This document shows, piece after piece, positions 43,811-52,305 of a DNA stretch of 63,028 nt. Origin of the DNA: Actinoplanes sp. DH11. GTDB taxonomy: Bacteria > Actinomycetota > Actinomycetes > Mycobacteriales > Micromonosporaceae. Where the stretch lies: NCBI RefSeq assembly GCF_020873875.1, contig NZ_JAHWGU010000043.1:1-63028 (forward strand), read 5' to 3'. The notes under the pieces were generated by a model. The model saw only the letters and a program-made list of their open reading frames with translations, was not told the DNA's origin and did not search any database. The stretch's first letter is position 1, and every line of letters begins with the position of its first letter. The position numbers and the translations under genes are program-made.

Positions 43811-44791
43811 GTGTCTGAAATCGCCGGCTCCTCGATCCTTGTCACCGGCTCCACCGGTTCGTTCGGCAAGGCCTTCCTGAAGTACGCGCTGACCCACCTC
43901 GACCCGGCTCGCATCGTCGTCTTCTCGCGTGACGAGCTGAAGCAGTACGAGGTCCGCCAGATGTTCGGCGACGACCCCCGGCTGCGCTTCTTCATCGGCG
44001 ACATCCGCGACCGTGAGCGCCTGGCGCGCGCCATGCACAGCATCGACTACGTGGTCCACGCGGCCGCGCTCAAGCAGGTCGACACCGCGGAGTACAACCC
44101 CTCCGAGTTCGTCGCCACCAACATCAACGGCACCCAGAACGTGATCGACGCGGCGATCAACGCCGAGGTCAAGAAGGTCGTCGCGCTCTCCACCGACAAG
44201 GCGTCGAGCCCGATCAACCTGTACGGCGCGACCAAGCTGGCCGCCGACAAGATCGTCATCGCCGGCAACCACTACGCCGCCACGCACCCGACCCGCCTCG
44301 CCGTGGTCCGCTACGGCAACGTGATGGGCAGCCGCGGCTCGGTCGTGCCGTTCTTCCGGAAGCTGGCCGCCGAGGGCAAGAGCCTGCCGATCACCGACAA
44401 GCGGATGACCCGGTTCTGGATCAGCCTGGACCAGGCGGTCAAGTTCGTCGTCGACTCGTTCGACGTGATGCACGGCGGCGAGCTCTACGTGCCGCGGATC
44501 CCGAGCATGCGCATCCTCGACCTGGTCGAGGCCGTCGCGCCGGACGCGCCCACCCACGAGATGGGCATGCGGCCCGGCGAGAAGCTGCACGAGGAGATGA
44601 TCGCCGCCGACGACAGCCGCCGCACGCTGCGCTTCCCGGACCGCTACGTGGTCCAGCCGGTCGCGGCGAGCTGGGGTTACGAGGCGCCGGCCGGTGGCGA
44701 GCCGGTCGCGGACGGCTTCAACTACCGCTCCGACAACAACGACCTGTGGCTCTCGGTCGACGACATGCGCGCCCTGCTCGCGGAGAACTGA
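43811..44791 (+). CDS. pseB: UDP-GlcNAc 4,6-dehydratase (inverting)
   Basis: 326 aa extended SDR of the FlaA1/PseB type, first step of pseudaminic acid synthesis (UDP-GlcNAc to UDP-2-acetamido-2,6-dideoxy-arabino-hex-4-ulose). GSTGSFGKAFL is the NADP motif, VVHAAALKQVDTAEYNP and ALSTDKASSPINLYGATKL carry the catalytic Asp, Lys and Tyr. MGMRPGEKLHEEMI is diagnostic for the group. GTG start at 43811 with GGAG 7 bp upstream. Its stop overlaps the pseC start. Confidence 0.95.
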   Translation: MSEIAGSSILVTGSTGSFGKAFLKYALTHLDPARIVVFSRDELKQYEVRQMFGDDPRLRFFIGDIRDRERLARAMHSIDYVVHAAALKQVDTAEYNPSEFVATNINGTQNVIDAAINAEVKKVVALSTDKASSPINLYGATKLAADKIVIAGNHYAATHPTRLAVVRYGNVMGSRGSVVPFFRKLAAEGKSLPITDKRMTRFWISLDQAVKFVVDSFDVMHGGELYVPRIPSMRILDLVEAVAPDAPTHEMGMRPGEKLHEEMIAADDSRRTLRFPDRYVVQPVAASWGYEAPAGGEPVADGFNYRSDNNDLWLSVDDMRALLAEN

Positions 44792-45909
44792 TGCTGCCCT
44801 ACGGACGACAGTCGATCGACGCCGCCGATGTCGAGGCGGTCGTCGCGGCGCTGGGCAGCGACTGGCTCACCACCGGTCCGCGTGTCGCCGAGTTCGAGGC
44901 CGACCTGGCCGCGGTGACCGGGGCGCCCTGCGTCACGGTCACCAACGGCACGACGGCGCTGCACGCGGCCTACGCGGCGGCCGGCGTGACGACCGGCGAC
45001 GAGGTGGTCACGACGCCGATGACGTTCGTCGCCACGGCGTCCGGCGCGGCCATGCTCGGTGCGAAGGTGGTCTTCGCCGACGTCGAGGAGGACACCGCCA
45101 ACCTCGACCCGGCCGCCGTGGAGGCCGCTCTCACCGAGCGCACCCGGGTGATCGCCGCGGTCGACTACGCCGGTGTGCCGGCCGACTACGACAGGCTGCG
45201 CAAAGTCGGCGAGAGCAGCGGCGCGCTGCTGCTCGGCGACGCCGCGCACTCGATCGGCTCGCTCTACAAGGGACGGCCGGTCGGCACCCTCGCCGACCTG
45301 ACCACGTTCTCGTTCTTCCCGACCAAGAACCTGACCACCGGCGAGGGCGGCGCGGTCGCGTCGACCCGGCCGGAGCTGATCACCCGGCTGCGCGCGTTCC
45401 GTACGGTCGGCGTGGTCCGGGACGGCCTGCGCCACCCCGACGAGGGCGGCTGGTGGTACGAGGTGCCGGAGTTCGGCCTCAACTACCGGCTGCCGGATGT
45501 ACTCTGCGCGCTGGGCAGCGCGCAGCTGCGCCGGCTCGGCGAGTTCAAGGTCCGCCGCGCGCACCTCTCGGCCCGCTACGACGCGCTGCTGGCCGACGTG
45601 CCCGGCCTGCGCCTTCCGGCGCACCGGCCGGAGAGCGACCCGATGCGCCACCTCTACCCGGTACGCGTCCTCGGCGGCCGCCGCCGGGAGCTGTACGACC
45701 GGATGCGCGCCGCCGGCATCGGGGTGCAGGTCAACTACATCCCGGTCTACTGGCACCCGGTCTTCGAGGACCTGGGGTACCGGCGGGGCATGTGCCCGGT
45801 GGCGGAGGCCTTCTACGCCGAGGAGCTGTCCCTGCCGCTCTTCGCCGACCTCAGCGACGACGACCAGGACCGCGTGGTCGAGACGCTGCGCGGCATCCTC
45901 GGGAGCTAG
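44791..45909 (+). CDS. pseC: UDP-4-keto-sugar aminotransferase
   Basis: 372 aa PLP enzyme of the DegT/DnrJ/EryC1 fold that aminates the C-4 keto product of PseB. VTVTNGTTALHAAYAAAGV binds PLP phosphate, GDAAHSIGS follows, and the Schiff-base Lys is in FSFFPTKNLTTGEGG. GLNYRLPDVLCALGSAQL is a further family block. ATG overlaps the pseB stop (TGATG). The next gene begins 3 bp after its stop. Confidence 0.93.
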   Translation: MLPYGRQSIDAADVEAVVAALGSDWLTTGPRVAEFEADLAAVTGAPCVTVTNGTTALHAAYAAAGVTTGDEVVTTPMTFVATASGAAMLGAKVVFADVEEDTANLDPAAVEAALTERTRVIAAVDYAGVPADYDRLRKVGESSGALLLGDAAHSIGSLYKGRPVGTLADLTTFSFFPTKNLTTGEGGAVASTRPELITRLRAFRTVGVVRDGLRHPDEGGWWYEVPEFGLNYRLPDVLCALGSAQLRRLGEFKVRRAHLSARYDALLADVPGLRLPAHRPESDPMRHLYPVRVLGGRRRELYDRMRAAGIGVQVNYIPVYWHPVFEDLGYRRGMCPVAEAFYAEELSLPLFADLSDDDQDRVVETLRGILGS

Positions 45910-45912
45910 CGG

Positions 45913-46773
45913 GTGCACCACGGCAACCACTTCTACGGTCACGCCCACGTCCTCGCCGAGTACTGCGGGCTCGACCCGGCGGATCCGCCGCGGATCGACG
46001 GGTACCTGCAGCACGGCTGGAACGTGGTGGACGGGCTGGGCGCCGGTACGCCGTACGCGCCCGGCCGGCCGATCTTCGTCTGGTCCGAGCGCACCCGGCG
46101 CCGGGCCTGGTCGATGAACCGGCCACTGGCCACGGTGATCGGCGCGCCCTTCCTCTACCTGCTCTCCGCGCAGTCCGAACCGGATGCCGCCTCCGCGCAG
46201 TCCGATCCGGACGCCGGCGGGGAGCGGGAGGGCACCATCTGGTACCCGTTCCACGGCTGGGAGGGCCAGCACGTCGACGGTGACCACCAGCGGCTGATCG
46301 ACGAGATCGTCGCGACCGAGCCCGGCCCGATCACCTTCTGCCTGTACTGGCACGAGTTCCGGGACGCCCGGATCCGGGCCGCGTACGAGAAGGCCGGCCG
46401 GGTGATCTGCCACGGCTACCGCGGTTACATGCGGATGCAGACCGACGCCCGGTTCCTGCACAAGCAGCTGGCCGAGCTGCGCCGGCACCGCCGGGTCGCC
46501 TCGAACCGGCTGAGCAGCGCGGTCTTCTACGGTGTCGCGGCCGGGTGCGAACCGGCCGTCTACGGCAACCCGATGCGCCTCGCCAAGGAGGACGGGCCGA
46601 CCGCCCGGCGCATCCCGCGGGAGTGGCCCGAACTGCACGGTACGAACCCGGACGTGACGGCCGCCCGGGCCACCGCGATGGCCGAGCTCGGCGCGGGTCA
46701 CCTGGCCTCGCCGGCCGAACTGCGGGCCGTGCTGGGCTGGACCGCCGGCCGCGAGATGCGGGAGGCGGCATGA
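45913..46773 (+). CDS. Glycosyltransferase-like protein, pair B first gene
   Basis: 286 aa, the paralogue of 29058-29963. Shared blocks in the same order: GYLQHGWN, WSE-TRRR, YPFHGWEGQ, GDHQRLIDE, ICHGYRG, RRHRRVASNRLSSAVFYG and VYGNPM. A short acidic insertion with a repeated SAQSxPDA lies near residue 90. The C-terminal block looks like the donor-binding half of GT-B transferases, but no family is firmly recognised. GTG start 3 bp after pseC with GGGAG upstream. Placed inside the pse operon, so a transfer step on the pseudaminic-acid glycan is likely. Confidence 0.62.
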   Translation: MHHGNHFYGHAHVLAEYCGLDPADPPRIDGYLQHGWNVVDGLGAGTPYAPGRPIFVWSERTRRRAWSMNRPLATVIGAPFLYLLSAQSEPDAASAQSDPDAGGEREGTIWYPFHGWEGQHVDGDHQRLIDEIVATEPGPITFCLYWHEFRDARIRAAYEKAGRVICHGYRGYMRMQTDARFLHKQLAELRRHRRVASNRLSSAVFYGVAAGCEPAVYGNPMRLAKEDGPTARRIPREWPELHGTNPDVTAARATAMAELGAGHLASPAELRAVLGWTAGREMREAA

Positions 46774-48251
46774 TCCGGATGATCGGCGGCGAGATGCCGG
46801 AGTTCGCGGAGCGGCTCCCGGCGGCCGGCGGCGACCTCTACCGGCACCTGGCCGGCCGGCTCCCCGCCGGTGCGCACGTCCTGGTGGCAGGGCCGCACGA
46901 GCCCGGGCTGATCGAGGCGCTCGCCGACGGCCGGACCGTCACCTGCCTTCTCCGCTCCCAGCCGGACGCCGAGGCGCTGTCCGCGCAAGGCTTCACCGTG
47001 CTCTGCGGCACGCTGGCGAAACTGACCGGCGAGGACCGGTACGACGCCGTGGTGGCCTTGGACGGCACCGGCCGGCTCTGCTCACCGGAGGGCCCCCAGT
47101 ACGACTGGGCCGAATCGGTCAGGGTCCTCAAACGTGTCATGCGTCCCGGCGGCACCCTGCTGCTGACCGTGGAGAACGAGCTCGGCGTGCACCGGCTCGC
47201 CGACCCCGGCACCCCGACCGCGCCGGGCACCGGCGAGTGGCGCCCGCTCGGCGAGTTCGGTACCGCGCCCGGGCGGCCGGACCGGCTCGCCGCCGCGCTC
47301 GGCGCCGAGGGCCTGCCGGTCTCCGGACTCGCCGCCGCCTGGCCGGACCCGGCACATCCCACCCTGCTGGCCACCCCGGAGACCCTGCGCTACGGGCCCC
47401 TCGACGCGCTCGCAGCCCTGGCGAGCGGTGCGGTCGCGGACGCGTACGCCGGAAAGCCGGTCCTGAGTGACCCGCGGCGCCTGGCCGGCGCCGCCGTCCG
47501 CCGCGGTCTCGGCGCCGAGCTGGCACCGGCCTGGATAGCCGTCGCCCAGCTCGCCACCCGCCCAGCGGTGACCGTGCCGCTGGCGCCGGCGCTGTACCGC
47601 AGTGCCGGCACGGTCGTCGAGGTGATCGGCGAGCCGGACGGCACGTGGTCGCGACGGACGGCGGACGGCACCCGCGACACCCTGCCGCTGCCCGCCGGCC
47701 GGCTGCTCGAGGAGGCGCTGCTCACGGCCGCACTCGGGCACGACCTGCCCGGACTGCGCCGGCTGCTCACCGGCTGGATGGCCGCCCTGCCCACGACGGC
47801 CGCCGGGAACGTGCTCGTGGACGGCGACCGATACACCGTGCTCGACCCCGGCCGGCCGGACCAGCCGGACGCGCTCGCCCGGTTCGCGCACACCCTCGAC
47901 GCCGGTGGTTACGCCCACCCCTGGCCGGCCGTCACCGACATGGCCCGGCTGACCGAGGTGCTCGCCGGCGCGGCCGGGCTGGCGGCCGCCCCCGAACCAC
48001 CCGGTCCCACCGGCGCGCCGGACGGCCGCCGCGAACTCACCGCCCGGATCGACGAGCTGCGCCGCCGGCTCGACGACGCCGAGGCCCGCAGCCGCTTCTT
48101 CGAGGCCGAACTGGAGAAGCGCGACGCGGAACTCGGCCGCGCCAAGGTCCAGATCGCCGCGTTCAGCGGATCGCTCGGCTTCCGCGCCGCCAAGGCCGGG
48201 CTCGGCCTCGCGCGCAAAGCCCGCAACAGCCTCCGAAAAGGACAGCAATGA
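46770..48251 (+). CDS. Methyltransferase-like/coiled-coil protein, pair B second gene
   Basis: 493 aa paralogue of 29963-31849. Residues ~1-190 resemble a class I methyltransferase (HVLVAGPHEPGLIEALADG, YDAVVALDGTGRL, RPGGTLLLTVENELG) with a degenerate SAM glycine motif. The middle has YAGKPVLSDPRRLAGAAVRR and a kinase-like GNVLVDGDRYTVLDPG. Residues ~430-480 are a clear coiled coil (LRRRLDDAEARSRFFEAELE). This order recalls WbdD, which caps O-antigen chains and measures their length, but the His-x-Asp kinase motif is not visible. ATG at 46770 overlaps the previous stop, with GGAGG 5 bp upstream. Confidence 0.62.
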   Translation: MIRMIGGEMPEFAERLPAAGGDLYRHLAGRLPAGAHVLVAGPHEPGLIEALADGRTVTCLLRSQPDAEALSAQGFTVLCGTLAKLTGEDRYDAVVALDGTGRLCSPEGPQYDWAESVRVLKRVMRPGGTLLLTVENELGVHRLADPGTPTAPGTGEWRPLGEFGTAPGRPDRLAAALGAEGLPVSGLAAAWPDPAHPTLLATPETLRYGPLDALAALASGAVADAYAGKPVLSDPRRLAGAAVRRGLGAELAPAWIAVAQLATRPAVTVPLAPALYRSAGTVVEVIGEPDGTWSRRTADGTRDTLPLPAGRLLEEALLTAALGHDLPGLRRLLTGWMAALPTTAAGNVLVDGDRYTVLDPGRPDQPDALARFAHTLDAGGYAHPWPAVTDMARLTEVLAGAAGLAAAPEPPGPTGAPDGRRELTARIDELRRRLDDAEARSRFFEAELEKRDAELGRAKVQIAAFSGSLGFRAAKAGLGLARKARNSLRKGQQ

Positions 48252-48973
48252 CGACCCTCGGCATCATTCAGGCCCGGATGGGCTCCACCCGTCTCCCCGG
48301 CAAGGTGCTGCGCCGCCTCGCCGGCCGGACCGTCCTCGACCGGGTGGTCCGCGCCGCCCGGGAGAGCGGCGTCCTGGACGACCTCGTCGTCGCCACCACC
48401 ACCGAGGCCGCCGACGACGCGGTGGTCGCCGAGTGCGAGCGGATCGGCGTGGCCTGGCACCGCGGCCCGGTCGACGACGTGCTCACCCGGTTCCTGGGCG
48501 TCCTGGAGACCCGGTCGGCCGACACCGTGCTCCGGTTCACCGCGGACTGCCCGCTGCTCGACCCGCACCTCGTCGCCCGGGCCACCCGGGTCTTCGCGGC
48601 GAGCGGCGTCGACTACCTGACCACGTCGATCACCCGGACGCTGCCGCGCGGCCTGGACGTCGAGGTGGTCCGGGCCACCGTGCTGAAGGAGATCGACAAG
48701 CTGGCGTACGACCACCACCGCACGCACGTGACGTCGTACATCTACTCGCACCCGCACGACTTCGACGTGATCGGGCTGACCGCGCAGCCGGACCTGTCCC
48801 ACCTGCGGCTCACCCTGGACACCGAGGACGACTGGAAGCTGATCGAGGCCGTCATCGACCACTTCGGCGACGTACCGGTGCCGATCCGGACCCTGGCCGG
48901 CTGGTTCGACGAGCAGCCCGAACTGGCCGCGCTCAACGCCCACGTGCGGCAGAAGGAACTGGACCAGGCGTGA
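48248..48973 (+). CDS. pseF: SpsF/PseF-type cytidylyltransferase
   Basis: 241 aa nucleotidyltransferase. IIQARMGSTRLPGKVLRRL is the nucleotide-binding signature of the SpsF/CMP-sugar synthetase group. VLRFTADCPLLDP holds the metal-binding Asp, and RLTLDTEDDWKLIEAV is the C-terminal block. By place between the pair B genes and pseG it should make CMP-pseudaminic acid. It looks closer to Bacillus SpsF than to Campylobacter PseF. ATG overlaps the preceding stop (ATGA), and its own stop overlaps pseG. Confidence 0.85.
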   Translation: MTTLGIIQARMGSTRLPGKVLRRLAGRTVLDRVVRAARESGVLDDLVVATTTEAADDAVVAECERIGVAWHRGPVDDVLTRFLGVLETRSADTVLRFTADCPLLDPHLVARATRVFAASGVDYLTTSITRTLPRGLDVEVVRATVLKEIDKLAYDHHRTHVTSYIYSHPHDFDVIGLTAQPDLSHLRLTLDTEDDWKLIEAVIDHFGDVPVPIRTLAGWFDEQPELAALNAHVRQKELDQA

Positions 48974-49977
48974 ACATCGGGATTCGGTGCGATGCGGGGC
49001 CGCGTACCGGGGTGGGCCATCTGGTCCGGTGCGTGGCCCTCGCCGAGGAGCTGACGGCCCGCGGCGTGGACGTGCACTTCCTCGCCGACCTGGGCGGGGT
49101 GGCCTGGGCCGAGGCGCAGCTGGAACAGCGGGGACTGCCCTGGCACCCGGCGCCCTACGACGCGGTCGGCCTGGTCGCGGCGGCACGGCGGCTGGAGCTG
49201 GGTGCGCTTGTCGTCGACTCGTACACGCTGGCGCCGCAGCAGAGCGCCGCGGTGCGTGCGGCCGGGTTCCCGGTGCTGGCCGTCGTGGACGGCGACCCGC
49301 GTGGCCAGTCGGCGGACATCTACGTCGACCAGAACCTCGACGCCGTGCTGACCGACGGGGAGGTCCGGCTGGCCGGGCTCGACTACGCGCTGCTGCGATC
49401 GGCGGTGCGGCAGCTGCGGCCGGTGGTGGCGCCGGTGCACTCGTCCACCCGTACGCCCAAGGTGGTCGCCTTCTTCGGCGGCACCGACGCCTACCGTGCC
49501 GCGCCGCACGTGGCGCGCCTGCTCACCCGGACCGCGGCCGCCTTCGACGCCACCGTGATCGCCGCCGACGAGAGCCTGCGCGACGAACTGCTCGCGGTGG
49601 ACGCCGGGCCCGGCCAGCACTTCGAGATCATCGGGCCCACCGATCACCTGCCGAAACTGCTCACCGGCGCCGACCTGGTGATCAGCGCCAGCGGCACCTC
49701 GACCTGGGAACTGCTCTGCCTGGGCCGGGCGGCTGCCCTGATCTGGGTGGTCGACAACCAGATCCAGGGGTACGAGCGGACGGTCGCCCACGGCTACGCC
49801 GCCGGACTGGGCCGTCTCGGTGAGCTGGGCGACGAGGCCGTCGGCACCCTGCGGCAGTTGCTCACCGACCCGGCGCGGCGGACGGCGGTCGCGGCACGTG
49901 GCTGGGCCGCCGTCGACGGCAAGGGTGTGGAGCGGGTCGCGGACGCGCTGCTGCTCAGGGCGCGGTCACCTCGATGA
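48970..49977 (+). CDS. pseG: UDP-2,4-diacetamido-trideoxy-altrose hydrolase
   Basis: 335 aa GT-B-fold sugar nucleotide hydrolase that releases UDP before the PseI step. It opens NIGIRCDAGPRTGVGHLVRC, with the general-base His in GVGH, and has VVDSYTL, VVDGDPRGQSADIYVDQNL, FFGGTDAYRAAP and SASGTSTWELLCLGR. All fit PseG. GTG start at 48970 overlaps the pseF stop. Its 3' end overlaps the convergent oxidoreductase gene by 23 bp. Last gene of operon 2. Confidence 0.9.
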   Translation: MNIGIRCDAGPRTGVGHLVRCVALAEELTARGVDVHFLADLGGVAWAEAQLEQRGLPWHPAPYDAVGLVAAARRLELGALVVDSYTLAPQQSAAVRAAGFPVLAVVDGDPRGQSADIYVDQNLDAVLTDGEVRLAGLDYALLRSAVRQLRPVVAPVHSSTRTPKVVAFFGGTDAYRAAPHVARLLTRTAAAFDATVIAADESLRDELLAVDAGPGQHFEIIGPTDHLPKLLTGADLVISASGTSTWELLCLGRAAALIWVVDNQIQGYERTVAHGYAAGLGRLGELGDEAVGTLRQLLTDPARRTAVAARGWAAVDGKGVERVADALLLRARSPR

Positions 49978-50971
49978 CGACCTTGCCGACCGCGTGGTTC
50001 TCGACCGCCTCGTGCGCCTCCGCGATCCGGTCCAGGGGGAACCTGACGATCGGCAGCCCGGCCTCCGCGCCCACCCGGAACGCCCCCGTGCCGACCGCCT
50101 CGGCGACCGCCGCCACGGCGTCCGCCTTCTCTTGCGGCGTGGTCGTGTAGGTGAGCACGAAGTCGAGGCTGACGTTCTTCAGCATCGCCCGGAAACTCGG
50201 CACGGTCACCGTGCCCGGCACGTAGAGCGCGATGTTGCCGCCCGGCGCCACCACGTCCAGGTCGAGGTCGAGGTTCTCGGTGCTCACCTCGACGACGACG
50301 TGCGGGCCGGTCGCGCTCAGGGCACGGACCCGGTCGGCCACGTCCTCCTCCCGGTAATTGATCACCGCATCGGCTCCGGCGGCCGTCGCCAGCCGCCCCT
50401 TCTCCGCCGAACTGACAGTGGTGAGCACCGTCGCGCCGGCCCACTTGGCGAGCTGGATCGCCGCGTTGCCGACCGCACCGGCGCCGCCCGCGACGAGCAC
50501 GGTCCGGCCGGACAGCGCGCCCGGGGCGAGTCGCGCCGGACCGTCGGCGGCCACGGTCAGGCAGCGGTGCGCCGTCAGCGCCGGGATGCCGAGAGCCGCG
50601 CCGACCTCGAACGGGACGTCGTCGTTCATCCGGACCACCTGGGCCCGGGGCAGCACCACGAACTCCTGCGCCGTCCCGTCCGCCCGCCCGTAACCGGCGT
50701 CCCACACCCAGACCCGGTCACCCGCCTCCAGACCGGTCACGCCCTCCCCGACCGCGTCGACCACCCCGGCGCCGTCCTGGTTCGGCACGCGGGGCGGGGA
50801 GACCCCGTCCGGCACGCCGCGACCGGCCCGGGTGCCGGTGTCGGTGGGGTTGACGGCGGAGAGGACGATCCGGACCCGGACCTCCCCGGCGCCCACCCGT
50901 GGCAGGGCACGATCGGTGATCTTGAGGACGGAAGCGGCGGGACCGGGCTCGGCGAAAACGGCAGCACGCAT
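49955..50971 (-). CDS. Zinc-type alcohol dehydrogenase-like quinone oxidoreductase
   Basis: 338 aa MDR-superfamily NADPH:quinone oxidoreductase. The catalytic GroES-like half includes NQDGAGVVDAVGEGV and GDRVWVWDAGYG. The Rossmann half has VLVAGGAGAVGNAAIQLAKW and the end FPLDRIAEAHEAVENHAVGK. The zinc ligands of true alcohol dehydrogenases are absent, as in quinone reductases (zeta-crystallin group). Start ATG at 50971. Convergent with pseG with a 23-bp overlap; probably unrelated in function. Confidence 0.92.
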   Translation of the reverse strand: MRAAVFAEPGPAASVLKITDRALPRVGAGEVRVRIVLSAVNPTDTGTRAGRGVPDGVSPPRVPNQDGAGVVDAVGEGVTGLEAGDRVWVWDAGYGRADGTAQEFVVLPRAQVVRMNDDVPFEVGAALGIPALTAHRCLTVAADGPARLAPGALSGRTVLVAGGAGAVGNAAIQLAKWAGATVLTTVSSAEKGRLATAAGADAVINYREEDVADRVRALSATGPHVVVEVSTENLDLDLDVVAPGGNIALYVPGTVTVPSFRAMLKNVSLDFVLTYTTTPQEKADAVAAVAEAVGTGAFRVGAEAGLPIVRFPLDRIAEAHEAVENHAVGKVVIEVTAP

Positions 50972-51066
50972 GTTTCCGAGTCTATGCAGCTCCGTTGCGG
51001 CTCAGTGGTCGTCGTCCGCTGCCGAACATGGGATGGCAGCCAGGCCAGACGTCCCGGAGGTTCGAC

Positions 51067-51555
51067 GTGCCCACCGTGTTGATCGTTGACGACGAGGTCG
51101 ACCATCGGGAACTGCTCACCCTGGCGATGCGCCGGATGGGCCACGACGTGGTGGCCGCGGCCGATGTGGCCGAGGCGTCCGCCGCGCTGGCCGGCGGCGG
51201 CATCGACGCCGCCCTGGTCGACATGCGGATGCCCGGTCAGTCCGGCGTCGAGCTGTGCCGGCGGATCCGGGCGGACGCGCGCACCGAAGCGATGCCCGTC
51301 ATGATCATCAGCGCCGACGTGCAGCAAGAGCTGATCATGACAGCGCTGCGCGAGGGCGCCGACGACTTCCTGCCCAAACCGTTCAGCCGGGCCGAACTCA
51401 CCGACCGGATGGATGCGCTGATGCGGCCGTGCGCCGCTGCCGCGCTGCGCGCGGCGGCCCTGGCCCGAGCGGCCGCGCTCGCCGCCCGGCGATCCTTGCC
51501 CGGCGCGGTGCCGCGGCGGGGCGAGCAGTCCGCCGCGGCGGGCCACGCCGCCTGA
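51067..51555 (+). CDS. Stand-alone response regulator receiver
   Basis: 162 aa. A single receiver domain (1-120): VLIVDDEVDHRELL with the acidic pair, phospho-acceptor Asp in AALVDMRMPGQSG, and Lys in DFLPKPFSRAEL. The C-terminal ~40 residues are Ala/Arg-rich with no output domain. CheY/DivK-like, acting by protein contact. GTG start at 51067 with GGAGG 6 bp upstream. Its stop directly abuts the stop of the convergent anti-sigma gene. No partner kinase is adjacent. Confidence 0.9.
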   Translation: MPTVLIVDDEVDHRELLTLAMRRMGHDVVAAADVAEASAALAGGGIDAALVDMRMPGQSGVELCRRIRADARTEAMPVMIISADVQQELIMTALREGADDFLPKPFSRAELTDRMDALMRPCAAAALRAAALARAAALAARRSLPGAVPRRGEQSAAAGHAA

Positions 51556-52278
51556 TCACACCACCGGGGCGGTGCCGATCAGTTTGCCGTTCTTGTCGGT
51601 GATCAGGATGGCATCGAGGTCGGTGACCTTGACCGAGCTGCCGCCCACCACTTTGGCCTTGTCGTCCGGCGTGTCACCCCAGACCGCCGCCTGCTCGGTC
51701 GCGCCCGCCTTGGTGCGCACCAGGCACAGGAACGGCGCCTCGCCGCTCATCCGGCTGACATCCAGCGCCACCGACACCCCCCACACCTTCGGGGTGATCA
51801 CCGCGGAACCTGTCACGCTGCTGCCGGCGGCCGGTTCGAACCGGGCGGTGAGCAGTTCCACACTCGGCAACGCCTCCGGCGGGCCCTGCTGTTGCGCGCC
51901 GGTGTTGGTGAAGACCCCGTAACCGATCGCCGCGGCGGCGATCAGCACCACGGCCGCCGCCACCAGCCAGCGCGTCCGGTTGACCCGGACCTCCTTGTGC
52001 TTCTCGGCCCGCATCCGGCTCAGCAGGCCCTCGATGTTCTGCGAGCTCGGCCGCGCGGCCGGACTGACCGCGAGCGGGACGCCACCGCCCAGGTGCCGCG
52101 CGTCCGGCAGGTGCTGGAGCATCTCGGGTACGGGCGCCAGCCGGTCCAGTTCGGCGCGGCAGTCGGCGCAGTCCCGCAGGTGCTCGTCGAGCCGGTCGGT
52201 GTCGGCCTCATCGAGGCCGCCGAGAAGGTAGCCGCCGAGCAGCCGGTGCAGGCTGCCGTGCTCGTCAAGATCGCTCAT
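51556..52278 (-). CDS. Transmembrane anti-sigma factor (zf-HC2 type)
   Basis: 240 aa membrane regulator. The N-terminal zinc-binding anti-sigma domain has the HxxxCxxC motif in HLRDCADCRAEL at ~33-44. One membrane helix lies at ~104-124 (WLVAAAVVLIAAAAIGYGVF), followed by an extracytoplasmic RskA-like domain (VSVALDVSRMSGEAPFLCLV). It should hold the adjacent ECF sigma factor inactive until cleaved. ATG at 52278 with GGAGGGG upstream. Cotranscribed with the sigma gene 27 bp upstream. Confidence 0.92.
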   Translation of the reverse strand: MSDLDEHGSLHRLLGGYLLGGLDEADTDRLDEHLRDCADCRAELDRLAPVPEMLQHLPDARHLGGGVPLAVSPAARPSSQNIEGLLSRMRAEKHKEVRVNRTRWLVAAAVVLIAAAAIGYGVFTNTGAQQQGPPEALPSVELLTARFEPAAGSSVTGSAVITPKVWGVSVALDVSRMSGEAPFLCLVRTKAGATEQAAVWGDTPDDKAKVVGGSSVKVTDLDAILITDKNGKLIGTAPVV

Positions 52279-52305
52279 GACGCCCCTCCGCTTCGTTCCA
52301 GGCGC

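Noticed and set aside
44694..46283. Plus-strand open frame of about 530 codons overlapping pseC
   Set aside because: It is a second frame over pseC and the next gene. The encoded sequence is Arg/Gly-rich and lacks motifs, whereas pseC has a complete PLP site.
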